From the NCBI RefSeq assembly GCF_001429505.1, contig NZ_LMJW01000018.1, forward strand, positions 148,002-212,001: 64,000 nucleotides of DNA, given 5' to 3'. Positions 50,403 through 60,608 of this stretch are shown in pieces. Position 1 is the first letter of the stretch. The number at the start of each line of letters is the position of its first letter. The position numbers and the translations under genes were made by a program. The notes under the pieces are model-generated. The model was not told the origin of the DNA and did not search any database. It saw only the letters and a list, made by a program, of their open reading frames with translations. Source of the stretch: Allobosea sp. Root483D1 (lineage in GTDB: Bacteria > Pseudomonadota > Alphaproteobacteria > Rhizobiales > Beijerinckiaceae).

Positions 50403-51622
50403 CCGGGGTTGAGCGGCAACGGCTCGGCGCGCTGCTGGCGCGCGCCGATGTCGCCGCGCTGCTCGCCGCGCTGAACCGCGACGGGGAGGCGGCGCGCGTT
50501 GTCGGCGGCGCCGTGCGCAATGCGCTGCTCGGCGAGCCGGTGGCGGATATCGACATCGCGACGACCTGCCTGCCAGCCGAGACGATGCGGCGCGCGCGGG
50601 CCGCTGGCTTCAAGGCCGTCCCGACCGGCGTGGAGCACGGCACGGTCACGGTCGTGATCAACGGAGCGCCCTTCGAGGTCACGACACTGCGCCGCGATGT
50701 CGAGACCGATGGCCGCCACGCCGTCGTCGCCTTTGGCCGCGACTTCCGCGAGGATGCGCTCCGCCGCGACTTCACCATCAATGCGCTCGGGCTCGATGCC
50801 GCTGGCGTGCTGCACGACTATGCCGACGGGCTCGCCGATCTCGAAGCGCGGCGGGTGCGCTTCATCGGCGCGGCGAAAGACCGCATCGCCGAGGACTACC
50901 TGCGCATCCTGCGCTTCTTCCGCTTCCATGCCCGCTATGGCGTTGGCGAGCCGGACCGGACGGCGCTGGAGGCCTGCATCGCCGGGCGTGGCGGCCTGGA
51001 TGGGCTCTCGCGCGAGCGCGTCTGGGCGGAATTGCGCAAGCTGCTCGTGGCGCCCCGTGCTGCCGAAACCCTGCAGGCGATGGCGGGGGCGGGACTGCTG
51101 ATGCCGGTAATCGGCGGCGTCCCCTATCTCTCGCGCTTCGCCGCGATTGCAGACGGGCCGGGGGAGGGCGTCTACCCGGCCTTCCGGCTGGCGGCGCTCG
51201 CCGTCACGATCGCCGAGGATGCGCTCAGGCTGCGCGAGCGGCTGCGGCTGTCGAACGCGGAGTTCGAGCGGGTCGCCGGCATAGCCGCAGCGCTGGAGGC
51301 TCTGTCGGGGAGGGAAGCCCTGCCAGGGATCGCGCACTTGCGCCGCCTGGCCCATCGCATCGGGACGGATGCCGTTGCGGGCGGGCTGGTGCTTCTGGGC
51401 CAGGACGGGACATCGGCGGATATTCAGGCGCTGATCGCCGAACTGGCGCGGACACCGCCATTCCTGCCGAGCGGGAAGGATGTGCTGGCGCTCGGCGTCG
51501 GCGCCGGCCCGAAGGTCGGGCAGCTACTCGATGCGGCGCGGGCGGCCTGGATCGAGGCTGGATGCCCGGCTGGGCGGGAGGCGCAGATGGCGACAGTCCT
51601 GTCGTCATTGCGAGGAGCATGA
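50399..51622 (+). CDS. cca: CCA tRNA nucleotidyltransferase (class II)
   Basis: Template-independent CCA addition to tRNA 3' ends. The 407 residues show class II motifs: the GG loop RVVGGAVRNALLG, metal Asp pair in ADIDIATTCLP (the DxD), the conserved ERVWAELRKLL, and RRDFTINALGLD in motif B. It has no HD phosphohydrolase domain. It overlaps DUF6111 by four bases. Its last codons (SSLRGA) and stop lie inside a repeat element at 51604, so the C-terminus is repeat-derived. Confidence 0.94.
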   Translation: MTGVERQRLGALLARADVAALLAALNRDGEAARVVGGAVRNALLGEPVADIDIATTCLPAETMRRARAAGFKAVPTGVEHGTVTVVINGAPFEVTTLRRDVETDGRHAVVAFGRDFREDALRRDFTINALGLDAAGVLHDYADGLADLEARRVRFIGAAKDRIAEDYLRILRFFRFHARYGVGEPDRTALEACIAGRGGLDGLSRERVWAELRKLLVAPRAAETLQAMAGAGLLMPVIGGVPYLSRFAAIADGPGEGVYPAFRLAALAVTIAEDALRLRERLRLSNAEFERVAGIAAALEALSGREALPGIAHLRRLAHRIGTDAVAGGLVLLGQDGTSADIQALIAELARTPPFLPSGKDVLALGVGAGPKVGQLLDAARAAWIEAGCPAGREAQMATVLSSLRGA

Positions 51623-51691
51623 GCGACGAAGCATTCCAGGAGCCACGGAGCTCTACGCCTCCCTGGATTGATTCGCTGCGCTCGCAATGAC
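51604..51691. repeat. GTCATTGCGAG intergenic repeat overlapping the cca 3' end
   Basis: Perfect outer arms GTCATTGCGAG and CTCGCAATGAC, with an inner GACGAAGCATTCCAGG/CCTGGATTGATTCGC-type pair. This is the very common Alphaproteobacterial GTCATTGCGAGGAGC repeat. The cca stop codon (51620-51622) is within it. Confidence 0.85.
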
Positions 51692-51696
51692 GGTGA

Positions 51697-52608
51697 TTAC
51701 GGCCACCTGACCGTCGGCGGCATCGAGGACAGGATCGAGGCGACGTTGCCACCGGTCTTCAGGCCGAAGATCGTGCCGCGGTCGTAGAGCAGGTTGAACT
51801 CGACATAGCGGCCGCGGCGGACCTGCTGCTCATGGCGCTCGGCGTCCGTCCAGGATTTCGTCAGGTTGGCGCGCAGGATGCGCGGATAGATGTCGAGGAA
51901 GGCCTCGCCGACCGCCCTGGTGAAGGCGAGATCGGCCTCCGGGGCACCCGACCAGAGGTAGTCATAGAAGATGCCGCCGATGCCGCGCGGCTCATTGCGG
52001 TGCTTCAGATGGAAGTACTCGTCGCACCAGGTCTTGAAGCGCTCATAGTCGGCGACGCCGGCATGGGCGTCGCAGGGCATGCGCATCGCGGCATGGAAGG
52101 CGACCGCATCGGGATCCTCTTGGCGGCGCCTGCGGTCGAGGACCGGGGTCAGGTCGGCGCCGCCGCCGAACCACGGCTTCGTCGTCACGACGAAGCGGGT
52201 GTTCATGTGCACGGTCGGCGCGTGCGGGTTCCAGGGATGGGCGATCAGCGAGATGCCGGTGGCATGGAAGCGCGGGTCTTCGGCCGCGCCGGGGATCTGT
52301 GCGGCGAATTCCGGCGCGAAGCTGCCATGCACGGTCGAGACATGGACGCCGACCTTCTCGAAGACGCGGCCCGACATCAGCGACATCACGCCGCCGCCGC
52401 CGGCAGCACCGTCATGGTTGGTGCGCTGCCAGGGCGTGCGGACGAAGCGGCCGGGCTTGTCGGTCTCTGGCGGGAAGGGGCCGGTCGCCTCGTCCTCGAT
52501 TTGCTCGAAGGCGGTGCAGATGCGGTCGCGCAGGCTCTCGAACCAGGCGCTGGCGCGCGGCTTCAGGGCTTCTGCAAGGGTAAGGGCGGATGCTTGTTGC
52601 TCATTCAT
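51697..52608 (-). CDS. hemF: oxygen-dependent coproporphyrinogen III oxidase
   Basis: Aerobic coproporphyrinogen III oxidase decarboxylates two propionates to vinyls in heme synthesis. The 303 residues contain [20 protein letters not shown]-type start, the HemF motif [36 protein letters not shown] and [20 protein letters not shown]. Length is typical. ATG 52608 (followed by NEQQASAL) is used. A repeat element separates it from trmL; the GTCATTGCGAG repeat lies at its 3' end. Confidence 0.95.
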   Translation of the reverse strand: MNEQQASALTLAEALKPRASAWFESLRDRICTAFEQIEDEATGPFPPETDKPGRFVRTPWQRTNHDGAAGGGGVMSLMSGRVFEKVGVHVSTVHGSFAPEFAAQIPGAAEDPRFHATGISLIAHPWNPHAPTVHMNTRFVVTTKPWFGGGADLTPVLDRRRRQEDPDAVAFHAAMRMPCDAHAGVADYERFKTWCDEYFHLKHRNEPRGIGGIFYDYLWSGAPEADLAFTRAVGEAFLDIYPRILRANLTKSWTDAERHEQQVRRGRYVEFNLLYDRGTIFGLKTGGNVASILSSMPPTVRWP

Positions 52609-52645
52609 CGGTTTGTCTCGTTCCGTGCCGGTTTGGCGCGGGGAA

Positions 52646-52797
52646 CCCCTCTCCCGGATGGGAGAGGGGCAGGGGTGAGGGACCGCCGCTAGACACCTTG
52701 GCTGCTCGCCAACAACGGCGCAGGTCGCGTTTCGCTGGTTCGGCGGCAGGCCCTCATCCGGCCCTTCCGGGCCACCTTCTCCCATTCGGGAGAAAGA
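52646..52797. repeat. intergenic repeat, CCCCTCTCCC family
   Basis: Left hairpin CCCCTCTCCCGGATGGGAGAGGGG (stem CCCCTCTCCC/GGGAGAGGGG), right hairpin TTCTCCCATTCGGGAGAA, and the linker CCTCATCCGGCCCTTCCGGG. Matches the design of 46548-46687. Fills most of the 208 bases between hemF and trmL. Confidence 0.83.
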
Positions 52798-52816
52798 AAG
52801 AGGGCCGCTCGCCCGG

Positions 52817-53296
52817 TCATGTCCCTTCGTGTCTCTGCTCCGGATAGGCGCCAAGCTGACGCAGCGCCTCGCCCACTACCATCGCTGCTGCCATGGCGAC
52901 ATTGAGCGAGCGCAAATCGCGGCGCATCGGGATATGCACGGTTGCGTCGGCCGCAGCGTAGACCTCCGGCGGCACACCGGCTGATTCACGCCCGACCATG
53001 ACGATGTCGCCGGGCCTGAAGGCGAAATCCGTGTGGGCGCAGGCGCCATCGGTTTCGGCCAGGACGAGGCGGTGGCCGGCCTCGCGTCGCCAGGCCTCGA
53101 AGGCGCGGAAGGAATCATGACGCGCCACCGCAGCCCGCTCGATGTAGTCCATGCCGGAGCGGCGGAAATTGCGGTCGGAGACGTCAAAGGCGGCCGGCTC
53201 GACGATATCGACGGCGACGCCGAGGCAGGCCGCCAGGCGGATCATGGTGCCGGCGTTCTGCGGGATGTCGGGCTGATAGAGGGCGAGGCGCAGCAT
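52817..53296 (-). CDS. trmL: tRNA (cytidine(34)-2'-O)-methyltransferase TrmL
   Basis: A 159-residue SPOUT methyltransferase that modifies the wobble base of tRNA-Leu. Features: [34 protein letters not shown], and the knot segment [20 protein letters not shown] followed by [19 protein letters not shown]. Length and SAM-binding trefoil pattern are typical. The start ATG is the first in-frame. It is transcribed toward hemF with a repeat between. Confidence 0.93.
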   Translation of the reverse strand: MLRLALYQPDIPQNAGTMIRLAACLGVAVDIVEPAAFDVSDRNFRRSGMDYIERAAVARHDSFRAFEAWRREAGHRLVLAETDGACAHTDFAFRPGDIVMVGRESAGVPPEVYAAADATVHIPMRRDLRSLNVAMAAAMVVGEALRQLGAYPEQRHEGT

Positions 53297-53341
53297 GGGC
53301 GCGTCATCCGCGCTGCGCCTGCCGGCGTCAAGGCATGTGTC

Positions 53342-53800
53342 TCAGGGGCGGACGGCGATGGCGACGATCTCGACCTTCGCATCCAGGGGAAGGCGGGCGA
53401 CCTCGACGGTGGCGCGTGCTGGCGGGGCGGTCTTGAAATAGCTGCCATAGACCCCGTTCATCTTGCCGAAGTCGTTGAGGTCCTTCATGAAGACGGAGGT
53501 CGAGACAATATGCTCCATCGTCAGGCCATCGGCTTCGAGCACGGCCTTGAGGTTTTCGAGGGTTTGCCTGGTCTGGTCCTCGATGCCGGCGTCCTTCATG
53601 AACTGCTTGGTCTTCGGGTCGATCGCGACCTGGCCGGCGAGGAACACCATGTTCCCGATCTTGATCGCCTGCGAATAGGGACCGATCGCCTCCGGCGCGT
53701 TCGGCGTCGCGATCACCGTCTTGCCCGCAGTCTGGGCGAAGCCCTGCGTTGCCAGAAGGAGTGTGCCCGCAAAGGCGAGGGCGGCGTGAAACCTGATCAT
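53342..53800 (-). CDS. RidA family protein with signal peptide
   Basis: A 152-residue member of the RidA/YjgF (Rid) family, which hydrolyses reactive enamines and imines. It has a typical secretion signal (IRFHAALAFAGTLLLATQGF, cleavage near FAQ) not found in cytosolic RidA. The rest aligns with E. coli RidA throughout: TPNAPEAIGPYSQAIKIGN, VFLAGQVAIDPKT, and the C-terminal PPARATVEVARLP, keeping the key Arg (Arg105 of RidA) and KVEIVAIAVRP, keeping the Glu at the position of Glu120. The gene is separate from trmL (45 bases upstream). It may act in the periplasm. Confidence 0.9.
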   Translation of the reverse strand: MIRFHAALAFAGTLLLATQGFAQTAGKTVIATPNAPEAIGPYSQAIKIGNMVFLAGQVAIDPKTKQFMKDAGIEDQTRQTLENLKAVLEADGLTMEHIVSTSVFMKDLNDFGKMNGVYGSYFKTAPPARATVEVARLPLDAKVEIVAIAVRP

Positions 53801-54077
53801 CGAGCAGACCTCCGGATAGCCGCCTTCCCGCGCGGCGCGGCATCATGCTCTGCGGTGTGATGGAGCCCGGCAAGCGGGAAACCGGCGCGATTGCAACCTA
53901 AGTCGATATTCTTTCGTCGTAGGTCCCGCGCCCACTGCAAGACAGTGCGCTTGCGCCGTGCTGCAGTCTGCTGCCATGGCATGACGGGGCGGCGCTGTCA
54001 GGCTCTGGTCACCGCCCGGTGCGCGCACCATATCGGCTTCGTAGCCATTGCCTGCCCAGGAGGGCGACCCTACGTCC

Positions 54078-55943
54078 ATGTTCGCCCCGCTCTTCCGTTT
54101 CCTTGAAAGCCGCATCGACGTCTTCGCGCCGTTCGACGAGCGCGAGACGCCGCCGACCGGCGTGTTCCGCTTCATGTGGCATCACATCAAGGGCGCGAAG
54201 GGCTGGATGGCCCTGATCATGCTGACGGGCCTCGGCTTTTCCGGCATCGAGGCGGCGATGTACCTGATGGTCGGCTGGTTCGTGGACCTGCTGGCGAAGA
54301 ACTCACCGGAGCAGGTCTTCAGCGAGCATGGCTGGCTGCTGATCGGTGCGGCGGTGCTGGTCACGGTGGTCAGGCCGCTGATCTATTTCGCCAACCACGC
54401 CATCGTCGACCAGGTGGTGGTGCCGCAGATCACCAACCAGATCCGCTGGCGCAACCATGTCTACACGCTCGGCCACGCGCTCTCCTACTTCCAGAACGAT
54501 TTCGCCGGCCGGCTGTCGTCGCGGGTGATCCAGGCAGGGCAGGCGATCCGCGGCGCGACGATCGAGGTGATCGACGATCTCTGGTATGCGCTCATCTTCG
54601 TTTCGGTCGCGCTCGGCTTTTTCGGCTCGACCAGCATCTGGCTGGTTCTGCCGGTCATCGTCTGGCTGGCTGCCTATGTCGCGCTGCTGATCTATTTCGT
54701 GCCGCGGGCCAAGAAGCGCTCGGAGGCGAACTCGCTCGGCCGCTCGACGACGACAGGACGCATCGTCGACGCCTACACCAACATCCTGACGGTCAAGCTC
54801 TTCGCCCGTGCCGATGCCGAGCGCTCGGCAGTGCGCGACTCGTTGACGCGCTGGAACGCCTCCTTCCTCAACCTGTCGCGATTGATCACCGGCGTCAGCG
54901 TCATCCTGCAGGCGATGAACAGCCTGCTCGTCGTGGCGACGGCCTGGCTCAGCCTGCATCTGTGGAGCCAGGGCGAGATGACGCCCGGCGCTGTCGCCGC
55001 CGCGATCGGGCTCGTCTTGCGCCTGGTGCAGATGTCGAGCTGGCTGATCCATCTGGTGCGCGGCGTGTTCGAGAACATCGGCTCGGTGCAGGAGAGCATG
55101 GAGACGATCGCCAAGCCGCATGACCTGCCGGATGCAGCCGACGCGGTGCCGCTGCAGATCGTGCAGGGCGGCGTGCGCTTCGAGCATGTCCGCTTCAATT
55201 ACGGCAGGCCGGCGGGCCTGTTCGACGACCTCAACCTGGAGATCAAGCCGGGCGAGAAGATCGGGCTGGTCGGCCCGTCCGGCGCGGGCAAGTCGACGCT
55301 AGTCAACCTCCTGCTGCGGCTCTACCCGCTCGATTCGGGCCGCATCCTGATCGACGGGCAGGACATCGCCCATGTCACGCAGGAATCGCTGCGCAGCCAG
55401 ATCGGCATGGTGACGCAGGACAATTCGCTGCTGCACCGCTCGATCGGCGACAACATCGCCTATGGCCGTATCGGCGCGACGCAGGACGAGATCGCCGCCG
55501 CGGCCAAGCGAGCGGCAGCGCATGATTTCGTCCTCGGCCTGAGCGACCAGGACGGACGCGAGGGCTTCGACTCGCGCGTCGGCGAGCGCGGCGTGAAGCT
55601 CTCCGGCGGCCAGCGGCAGCGTATCGCGATCGCCCGCGTGCTACTCAAGGACGCACCGATCCTGATCCTCGACGAGGCGACCTCGGCGCTCGATTCGGAG
55701 GTCGAAGCCGAGATCCAGGCGCAACTTTCCACATTGATGGAAGGAAAGACTGTGATCGCGATCGCGCACCGGCTTTCCACCATCGCCGCGCTCGATCGGC
55801 TGATCGTGCTCGACCAGGGCCGGATCGTCGACATGGGCAGCCATGACGAGCTGGTGCGGCGCGGCGGGCTCTATGCGCGGCTATGGGCCCGGCAGTCCGG
55901 CGGCTTCCTGGCGCTCGCGGACGGCGAGCGGATTCCGGCCTGA
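54078..55943 (+). CDS. ABC transporter ATP-binding/permease protein (exporter type)
   Basis: A 621-residue half-size exporter: six membrane helices in about residues 40-340, followed by an ABC domain with Walker [22 protein letters not shown]-loop [12 protein letters not shown], the signature [15 protein letters not shown], Walker [15 protein letters not shown] and the H-loop AIAHRLST. The membrane part starts with a ~35-residue cytosolic stretch ([20 protein letters not shown]), typical of MsbA-like or lipid-A-type exporters of Rhizobiales; the substrate is unknown. ATG 54078 is chosen, since the AGGAGG at 54058 is 14 bases away; an upstream TTG (54048) cannot be excluded. Confidence 0.92.
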   Translation: MFAPLFRFLESRIDVFAPFDERETPPTGVFRFMWHHIKGAKGWMALIMLTGLGFSGIEAAMYLMVGWFVDLLAKNSPEQVFSEHGWLLIGAAVLVTVVRPLIYFANHAIVDQVVVPQITNQIRWRNHVYTLGHALSYFQNDFAGRLSSRVIQAGQAIRGATIEVIDDLWYALIFVSVALGFFGSTSIWLVLPVIVWLAAYVALLIYFVPRAKKRSEANSLGRSTTTGRIVDAYTNILTVKLFARADAERSAVRDSLTRWNASFLNLSRLITGVSVILQAMNSLLVVATAWLSLHLWSQGEMTPGAVAAAIGLVLRLVQMSSWLIHLVRGVFENIGSVQESMETIAKPHDLPDAADAVPLQIVQGGVRFEHVRFNYGRPAGLFDDLNLEIKPGEKIGLVGPSGAGKSTLVNLLLRLYPLDSGRILIDGQDIAHVTQESLRSQIGMVTQDNSLLHRSIGDNIAYGRIGATQDEIAAAAKRAAAHDFVLGLSDQDGREGFDSRVGERGVKLSGGQRQRIAIARVLLKDAPILILDEATSALDSEVEAEIQAQLSTLMEGKTVIAIAHRLSTIAALDRLIVLDQGRIVDMGSHDELVRRGGLYARLWARQSGGFLALADGERIPA

Positions 55944-56134
55944 GCCGGCCGCACGGCGGCATTGCTGCAACGCAGTGGGCTGCGGCACGCGCGACAGTAG
56001 ACTTCGTCAAAACTGCATGCCAAAGAGCCCGCAGACGACGTGCTGTCGGAAGGTGGCACTGCGTCCGCGCCTCCGTGAAGGCGCTTGATTGTGTTTCAGC
56101 CGGCCAGCCCGGCAGCCGAGCAGGGAACTGGATC

Positions 56135-56686
56135 GTGGCGCAAGCGACCAATACGACTGGCACCGAACCCACCCGCCGCGACTTCCTGATGCTGACCACC
56201 GGCGCTTTCGCCGCCGTCGGCGCGGGCGCGCTGCTCGTGCCGCTGCTCGGCCAGCTGGCTCCCGACGCGCAGGTCGTCGCTGCCGGCGCGCCGATCGATC
56301 TCGACCTCGCCCCGATCGCGGAAGGCCAGGCGATCAAGCTGTTCTGGCGCGGCAAGCTGATCTTCGTGCGCAACCGCACGAAGAAGGAGATCGACGAGGC
56401 GCTCGCCGTCGACATCGCGACTTTGCGCGACCCGCAGACCGACCAACAGCGCACCAAGGCCGGCCATGAGCGGTTCCTCATCGTCTATGGCAACTGCACC
56501 CATCTCGGCTGCGTGCCGCTCGGCAACGCCCCCGGCGAGCCGAAAGGCGAGTTCGATGGCTGGTTCTGCCCGTGCCACGGCTCGCATTACGATTCCTCCG
56601 GCCGCATCCGCAAGGGTCCCGCGCCGCTGAACCTGCCGGTGCCGCCCTACGCGTTCACCGCGGACACCAAGATCAAGATCGGCTGA
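56135..56686 (+). CDS. petA: ubiquinol-cytochrome c reductase iron-sulfur subunit (Rieske)
   Basis: The 183-residue Rieske protein carries electrons from ubiquinol to cytochrome c1. The N-terminal twin-arginine segment [20 protein letters not shown] is a Tat anchor. The 2Fe-2S ligands are in CTHLGC and [23 protein letters not shown] 56135 ([12 protein letters not shown]) with GGGAA upstream gives the known length; the frame is open back to 55883. First of the petABC operon, followed by petB after 55 bases. Confidence 0.95.
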   Translation: MAQATNTTGTEPTRRDFLMLTTGAFAAVGAGALLVPLLGQLAPDAQVVAAGAPIDLDLAPIAEGQAIKLFWRGKLIFVRNRTKKEIDEALAVDIATLRDPQTDQQRTKAGHERFLIVYGNCTHLGCVPLGNAPGEPKGEFDGWFCPCHGSHYDSSGRIRKGPAPLNLPVPPYAFTADTKIKIG

Positions 56687-56741
56687 GCCTTTTTAAAGGC
56701 GAGGACGGCATCGAGCGGAATTGAGAGAGCTTGAGGCGAGC

Positions 56742-58013
56742 ATGAGCGGTCACAGCACCTACCAACCGAAGACGGGGATCGAGCGCTGGCTCGATGCGCG
56801 CCTGCCGATCGTGCGGCTGATGCACGATTCGGCGGTTTCCTATCCGGTGCCGCGCAACCTCAACTACCTCTGGACCTTCGGCGGCATCCTCGCCTTCATG
56901 CTGGTGGCGCAGATCATCACCGGCGTGGTCCTGGCGATGCACTACACGCCGAACGCGGCCATGGCGTTCAACTCCGTCGAGCACATCATGCGCGACGTGA
57001 ACTTCGGCTGGCTGCTGCGCTATCTGCACTCCAACGGCGCCTCGATGTTCTTCGTGGCGGTCTACATCCACATCTTCCGCGGCCTCTACTACGGCTCGTA
57101 CAAGGCGCCGCGCGAGGTGCTCTGGATCCTCGGCGTCATCATCTTCCTCCTGATGATGGCCACTGCCTTCATGGGCTACGTCCTGCCCTGGGGCCAGATG
57201 TCGTTCTGGGGCGCGACCGTCATCACCAACCTGTTTTCGGCGCTGCCGGTGATCGGCGAGACGATCGTCACCTTCCTGTGGGGCGGCTACTCGGTCGATA
57301 ACCCGACGCTGAACCGCTTCTTCTCGCTGCACTTCCTGCTGCCGTTCATGATCGCCGGCGTCGTCGGGCTGCACATCTGGGCGCTGCACCATGTCGGCCA
57401 GAACAACCCGACCGGCGTCGAGGTGAAGGACGTCAAGAAGGACACCGTTCCCTTCACGCCCTATGCGACCATCAAGGACCTGTTCGGCATGGTCTGCTTC
57501 ATGCTGGTCTTCGCCTGGTTCGTGTTCTACCAGCCGAACTTCATGGGGCATGCCGACAATTACATCCCGGCGAACCCGGCTTCGACGCCTGCCCACATCG
57601 TTCCGGAATGGTACTTCCTGCCGTTCTACGCGATCCTGCGCGCCATCCCCGACAAGCTCGGCGGTGTGCTCGCCATGGGCGGCGCGATCGTGATCCTCGC
57701 TTTCCTGCCCTGGCTCGACACCTCCAAGGTCAAGTCGATGACCTACCGGCCGATCGCCCGCCAGTTCTTCTGGATGTTCGTCCTGGTCTGCATCGGCCTC
57801 GGCTATCTCGGCGCCATGCCGGCGGACGAGCCCTACGTCACCATCTCGCGTATCCTGACGGTGCTGTATTTCGGCTTCTTCGCGGCACTGGCGCTGATCG
57901 GCATCTTCGAACGGCCGACGCAGCTGCCGACCTCCATTGCCGACTCGGTGCTCGGCGGCTCGGGCGCACGCCTCGGCCACGCCACCGCTTCGGAACCGCA
58001 GGCCAAGGGCTGA
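56742..58013 (+). CDS. petB: cytochrome b of the bc1 complex
   Basis: A 423-residue di-heme cytochrome b with eight helices. The Qo-site motif [19 protein letters not shown] is present, and the heme His pairs are visible in [22 protein letters not shown] and [21 protein letters not shown]. Length is normal; it is not fused to c1, unlike fbcH of Bradyrhizobium. ATG 56742 has GAGGCGAG upstream. petC follows after eight bases. Confidence 0.96.
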   Translation: MSGHSTYQPKTGIERWLDARLPIVRLMHDSAVSYPVPRNLNYLWTFGGILAFMLVAQIITGVVLAMHYTPNAAMAFNSVEHIMRDVNFGWLLRYLHSNGASMFFVAVYIHIFRGLYYGSYKAPREVLWILGVIIFLLMMATAFMGYVLPWGQMSFWGATVITNLFSALPVIGETIVTFLWGGYSVDNPTLNRFFSLHFLLPFMIAGVVGLHIWALHHVGQNNPTGVEVKDVKKDTVPFTPYATIKDLFGMVCFMLVFAWFVFYQPNFMGHADNYIPANPASTPAHIVPEWYFLPFYAILRAIPDKLGGVLAMGGAIVILAFLPWLDTSKVKSMTYRPIARQFFWMFVLVCIGLGYLGAMPADEPYVTISRILTVLYFGFFAALALIGIFERPTQLPTSIADSVLGGSGARLGHATASEPQAKG

Positions 58014-58021
58014 ACGAGACC

Positions 58022-58903
58022 ATGAGCAAGATGTCCCTCCGCCTGTCGCTCGCTGGTTTGGTCACGGGCCTTTCCATCGCTGCCGCCTCGCCGGTCCTGG
58101 CTGCCGAAGGCGCTCCGAAGCCGCCGGCGCAGAACTGGTCGTTCTCCGGCCCGTTCGGCAAGTTCGACCAGGCCCAGCTCCAGCGCGGCTTCAAGGTCGC
58201 GAAGGAAGTCTGCGCCAGCTGCCACGCGATGAGCCTGGTCAAGTTCCGCAACCTGTCGCAGCCGGGCGGCCCGGGCTTCACGCCCTCGCAGGTCGCGGCA
58301 CTGGCGGCGAGCTATACCAACATCAAGGACGGCCCGAACGATTCGGGCGAGATGTTCGAGCGTCCCGGTCGCGCGGCCGACGCCTTCCCGGCGCCGTTCC
58401 CGAACGAACAGGCGGCACGCGCCGCCAATGGTGGCGCCTATCCGCCGCCGATCGACATGCTCGCCAAGGCGCGCACCTATACGCGCGGCTTCCCGACCTT
58501 CATCTTCGACATCTTCACGCAGTACCAGGAGCAGGGGCCGGACTACATCACGGCGCTGCTGACCGGCTACGTGGATCCGCCGAAGGACTTCCCGCCGCTG
58601 CTGCCGGGGCAGAACTACAATTCCTATATGCCTGGCCACCTGATCGCGATGCCGAAGCCGCTGAATGACGGTCAGATCGAGTATCCGAAGGGGCCGGACG
58701 GCAAGTCGCCGGTGCCGGAGACGGTCGAGCAGTACGCCAAGGACGTCTCGGCCTTCATGGTCTGGATGGCGGAGCCGCATCTCGAGGCGCGCAAGCGCAT
58801 GGGCCTGCAGGTGATGCTCTTCCTCGCGCTGTTCGCCGGCCTGCTCTACTTCACCAAGAAGAAGATCTGGTCGCGCCTGCCCGAGCATGCCTCGAAGCAC
58901 TGA
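58022..58903 (+). CDS. petC: cytochrome c1
   Basis: A 293-residue periplasmic cytochrome c1 with signal peptide (SLRLSLAGLVTGLSIAAASP, cleavage near VLAA), the heme-binding VCASCHAMSL, a Met ligand region around YMPGHLIAMPKPL, and a C-terminal membrane anchor (MGLQVMLFLALFAGLLYF) with a basic KKKIWSRL tail. It follows petB by eight bases and ends the operon at a rho-independent terminator. Confidence 0.95.
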   Translation: MSKMSLRLSLAGLVTGLSIAAASPVLAAEGAPKPPAQNWSFSGPFGKFDQAQLQRGFKVAKEVCASCHAMSLVKFRNLSQPGGPGFTPSQVAALAASYTNIKDGPNDSGEMFERPGRAADAFPAPFPNEQAARAANGGAYPPPIDMLAKARTYTRGFPTFIFDIFTQYQEQGPDYITALLTGYVDPPKDFPPLLPGQNYNSYMPGHLIAMPKPLNDGQIEYPKGPDGKSPVPETVEQYAKDVSAFMVWMAEPHLEARKRMGLQVMLFLALFAGLLYFTKKKIWSRLPEHASKH

Positions 58904-58922
58904 GCGAGATTGAGTTGGAAAG

Positions 58923-58945
58923 GGCCCCGGCAACGGGGCCTTTTT
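58923..58945 (+). terminator. rho-independent terminator of petABC
   Basis: Seven-base GC stem GGCCCCG, loop GCAA, CGGGGCC, followed by TTTTT. Twenty bases after the petC stop. Confidence 0.93.
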
Positions 58946-58970
58946 CGTTTGTGCGTCCCTCCCAAGCTCG

Positions 58971-59028
58971 CCATCCCGGACAGGCCGCGCCAGCGCCGCC
59001 GGATCTCCCTGCGATCGCCCGGGACGAC
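58971..59028. repeat. shortened intergenic repeat, ATCCCGGACA family
   Basis: Arms CATCCCGGACAGG and GCCCGGGACGACC, shorter than the copies at 33704-33804 and 38455-38565. Lies between the petC terminator and mtnP. Confidence 0.6.
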
Positions 59029-59107
59029 CGCATTCGATTGCGAAGGCCGTCGTGTTACGGCTGTCACGAATCTCGATCCTTATCCGGGCAATCATCGGGG
59101 ACCCGAC

Positions 59108-59989
59108 ATGGCTGAAGCGGTTCTGGGCATCATCGGCGGCTCCGGCATCTACGACCTGCCGGGGCTCACGGACCTCCGCGAGGAGCGGATCGAGAGCCCC
59201 TGGGGCGAGCCGTCCGACCTGCTCCGGACCGGGCGGATGGGGGAGACCAGAATCGTCTTCCTGCCGCGCCATGGGCGTGGCCATGCGATCCCGCCCTCCG
59301 AGATCAACTACCGCGCCAATATCGACGTGCTGAAGCGGGCGGGGGTCACTGACCTCGTCTCGCTCTCGGCCTGCGGCTCCTACAAGGCCGAGCTCTATCC
59401 CGGGCTGTTCGTGCTGGTCGACCAGTTCGTCGACCGTACCGCCGGCCGTGCCAGCTCCTTCTTCGGCAAGGGCTGCGTCGCCCATGTCTCGGCGGCGCAT
59501 CCGGTCGGCCCGGCGCTGCAGGAGCGGATCGCCGCCGCGGCGAGCGCGGAAGAGTTGCCCTTCGTCAGGGGGGGCACGCTCGTCACCATGGAAGGTCCGC
59601 AATTCTCGACGCTGGCGGAGTCGCTGACCTATAAGGGCCTCGGCTACGACCTGATCGGCATGACGGCGATGCCGGAGGCCAAGCTCGCGCGCGAGGCCGA
59701 GATCACCTACGCCACCGTCGCCATGGTCACCGACTATGACTGCTGGCACGAGGAGCACGGGGCAGTCGATGTCGCCTCCGTCATCGCCGTGCTGCACGCC
59801 AATGCCGACAAGGCGCGCCGGCTGGTGGCGCGACTCGCTGCCGATTTCCCGCGCGAGCGCGAGGCCTGCCCGGCCGGTTCGCACAACGCCCTCGACTTTG
59901 CCATCGTCACCGCGCCGGAGCACCGCGATCCCAAGCTCGTGGCCAAGCTCGATGCGGTGGCGGGGCGGGTGCTGAAGGCGCAGGGCTGA
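59108..59989 (+). CDS. mtnP: S-methyl-5'-thioadenosine phosphorylase
   Basis: The 293-residue phosphorylase cleaves methylthioadenosine (and 5'-deoxyadenosine) to adenine and the pentose 1-phosphate. Start features LGIIGGSGIYDLPGL, FLPRHGRGHAIPPSEINYRA, the FVDRTAGRASSFF segment and EGPQFSTLAESLTYKGLG with Met of TAMPEAKLAREAE match the MTAP family. ATG 59108 is the first in-frame start after the repeat, with GGGGA upstream. It heads the mtnP-apt-mtnA-aldolase operon. Confidence 0.95.
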   Translation: MAEAVLGIIGGSGIYDLPGLTDLREERIESPWGEPSDLLRTGRMGETRIVFLPRHGRGHAIPPSEINYRANIDVLKRAGVTDLVSLSACGSYKAELYPGLFVLVDQFVDRTAGRASSFFGKGCVAHVSAAHPVGPALQERIAAAASAEELPFVRGGTLVTMEGPQFSTLAESLTYKGLGYDLIGMTAMPEAKLAREAEITYATVAMVTDYDCWHEEHGAVDVASVIAVLHANADKARRLVARLAADFPREREACPAGSHNALDFAIVTAPEHRDPKLVAKLDAVAGRVLKAQG

Positions 59990-60046
59990 CGCTGCGCCAG
60001 CTTTCCCGGAGCGGGCACCTCGGGTTAAGAGGAGCCGCCCCAGTCG

Positions 60047-60604
60047 ATGGACGATATGATGGACCGCAGCGCGCTCGACGACCTGAAGAATGCGATCCGG
60101 ACGATCCCCGATTATCCGGCGCCGGGCATCCAGTTCCGCGACATCACCACGTTGCTCGGCGATGCCCGCGCTTTCCGCCGCGCGGTCGACGAGCTGGTGC
60201 AACCCTTCGCCGGGCTGAAGATCGCCAAGATCGCCGGCATCGAGGCGCGCGGTTTCATTCTCGGTGGCGCCGTTGCGCACCAGCTCTCGGCGGGCTTCGT
60301 GCCGGTGCGCAAGAAGGGCAAGCTGCCGCATGAGACGGTCGGCATGCCCTATTCGCTCGAATACGGCGCCGACGAGATCGAGGTGCACAAGGATGCCGTC
60401 TCGCGCGGCGAGCGCGTCCTCCTGGTCGACGATCTCGTCGCCTCTGGCGGCACGGCGGAGGCGGCGGTGAAGCTGCTCTCCTCGCTCGGCGCGGAGGTCG
60501 TCGCCGCCTGCTTCATCATCGACCTGCCGGACTTGGGCGGGGCCGACAAGATCAGGCGGCTCGGCGTGCCGGTGCGCACGCTGGTCTCCTTCGCCGGGCA
60601 TTGA
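60047..60604 (+). CDS. apt: adenine phosphoribosyltransferase
   Basis: Salvages adenine with PRPP to AMP. The 185 residues include [20 protein letters not shown], the [12 protein letters not shown] substrate segment, [11 protein letters not shown] and the PRPP loop [17 protein letters not shown]. Adenine is the co-product of mtnP, so the placement is functional. ATG 60047 is chosen; in-frame ATGs at 60056 and 60059 are possible. Four bases before mtnA. Confidence 0.95.
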   Translation: MDDMMDRSALDDLKNAIRTIPDYPAPGIQFRDITTLLGDARAFRRAVDELVQPFAGLKIAKIAGIEARGFILGGAVAHQLSAGFVPVRKKGKLPHETVGMPYSLEYGADEIEVHKDAVSRGERVLLVDDLVASGGTAEAAVKLLSSLGAEVVAACFIIDLPDLGGADKIRRLGVPVRTLVSFAGH

Positions 60605-60608
60605 GACC

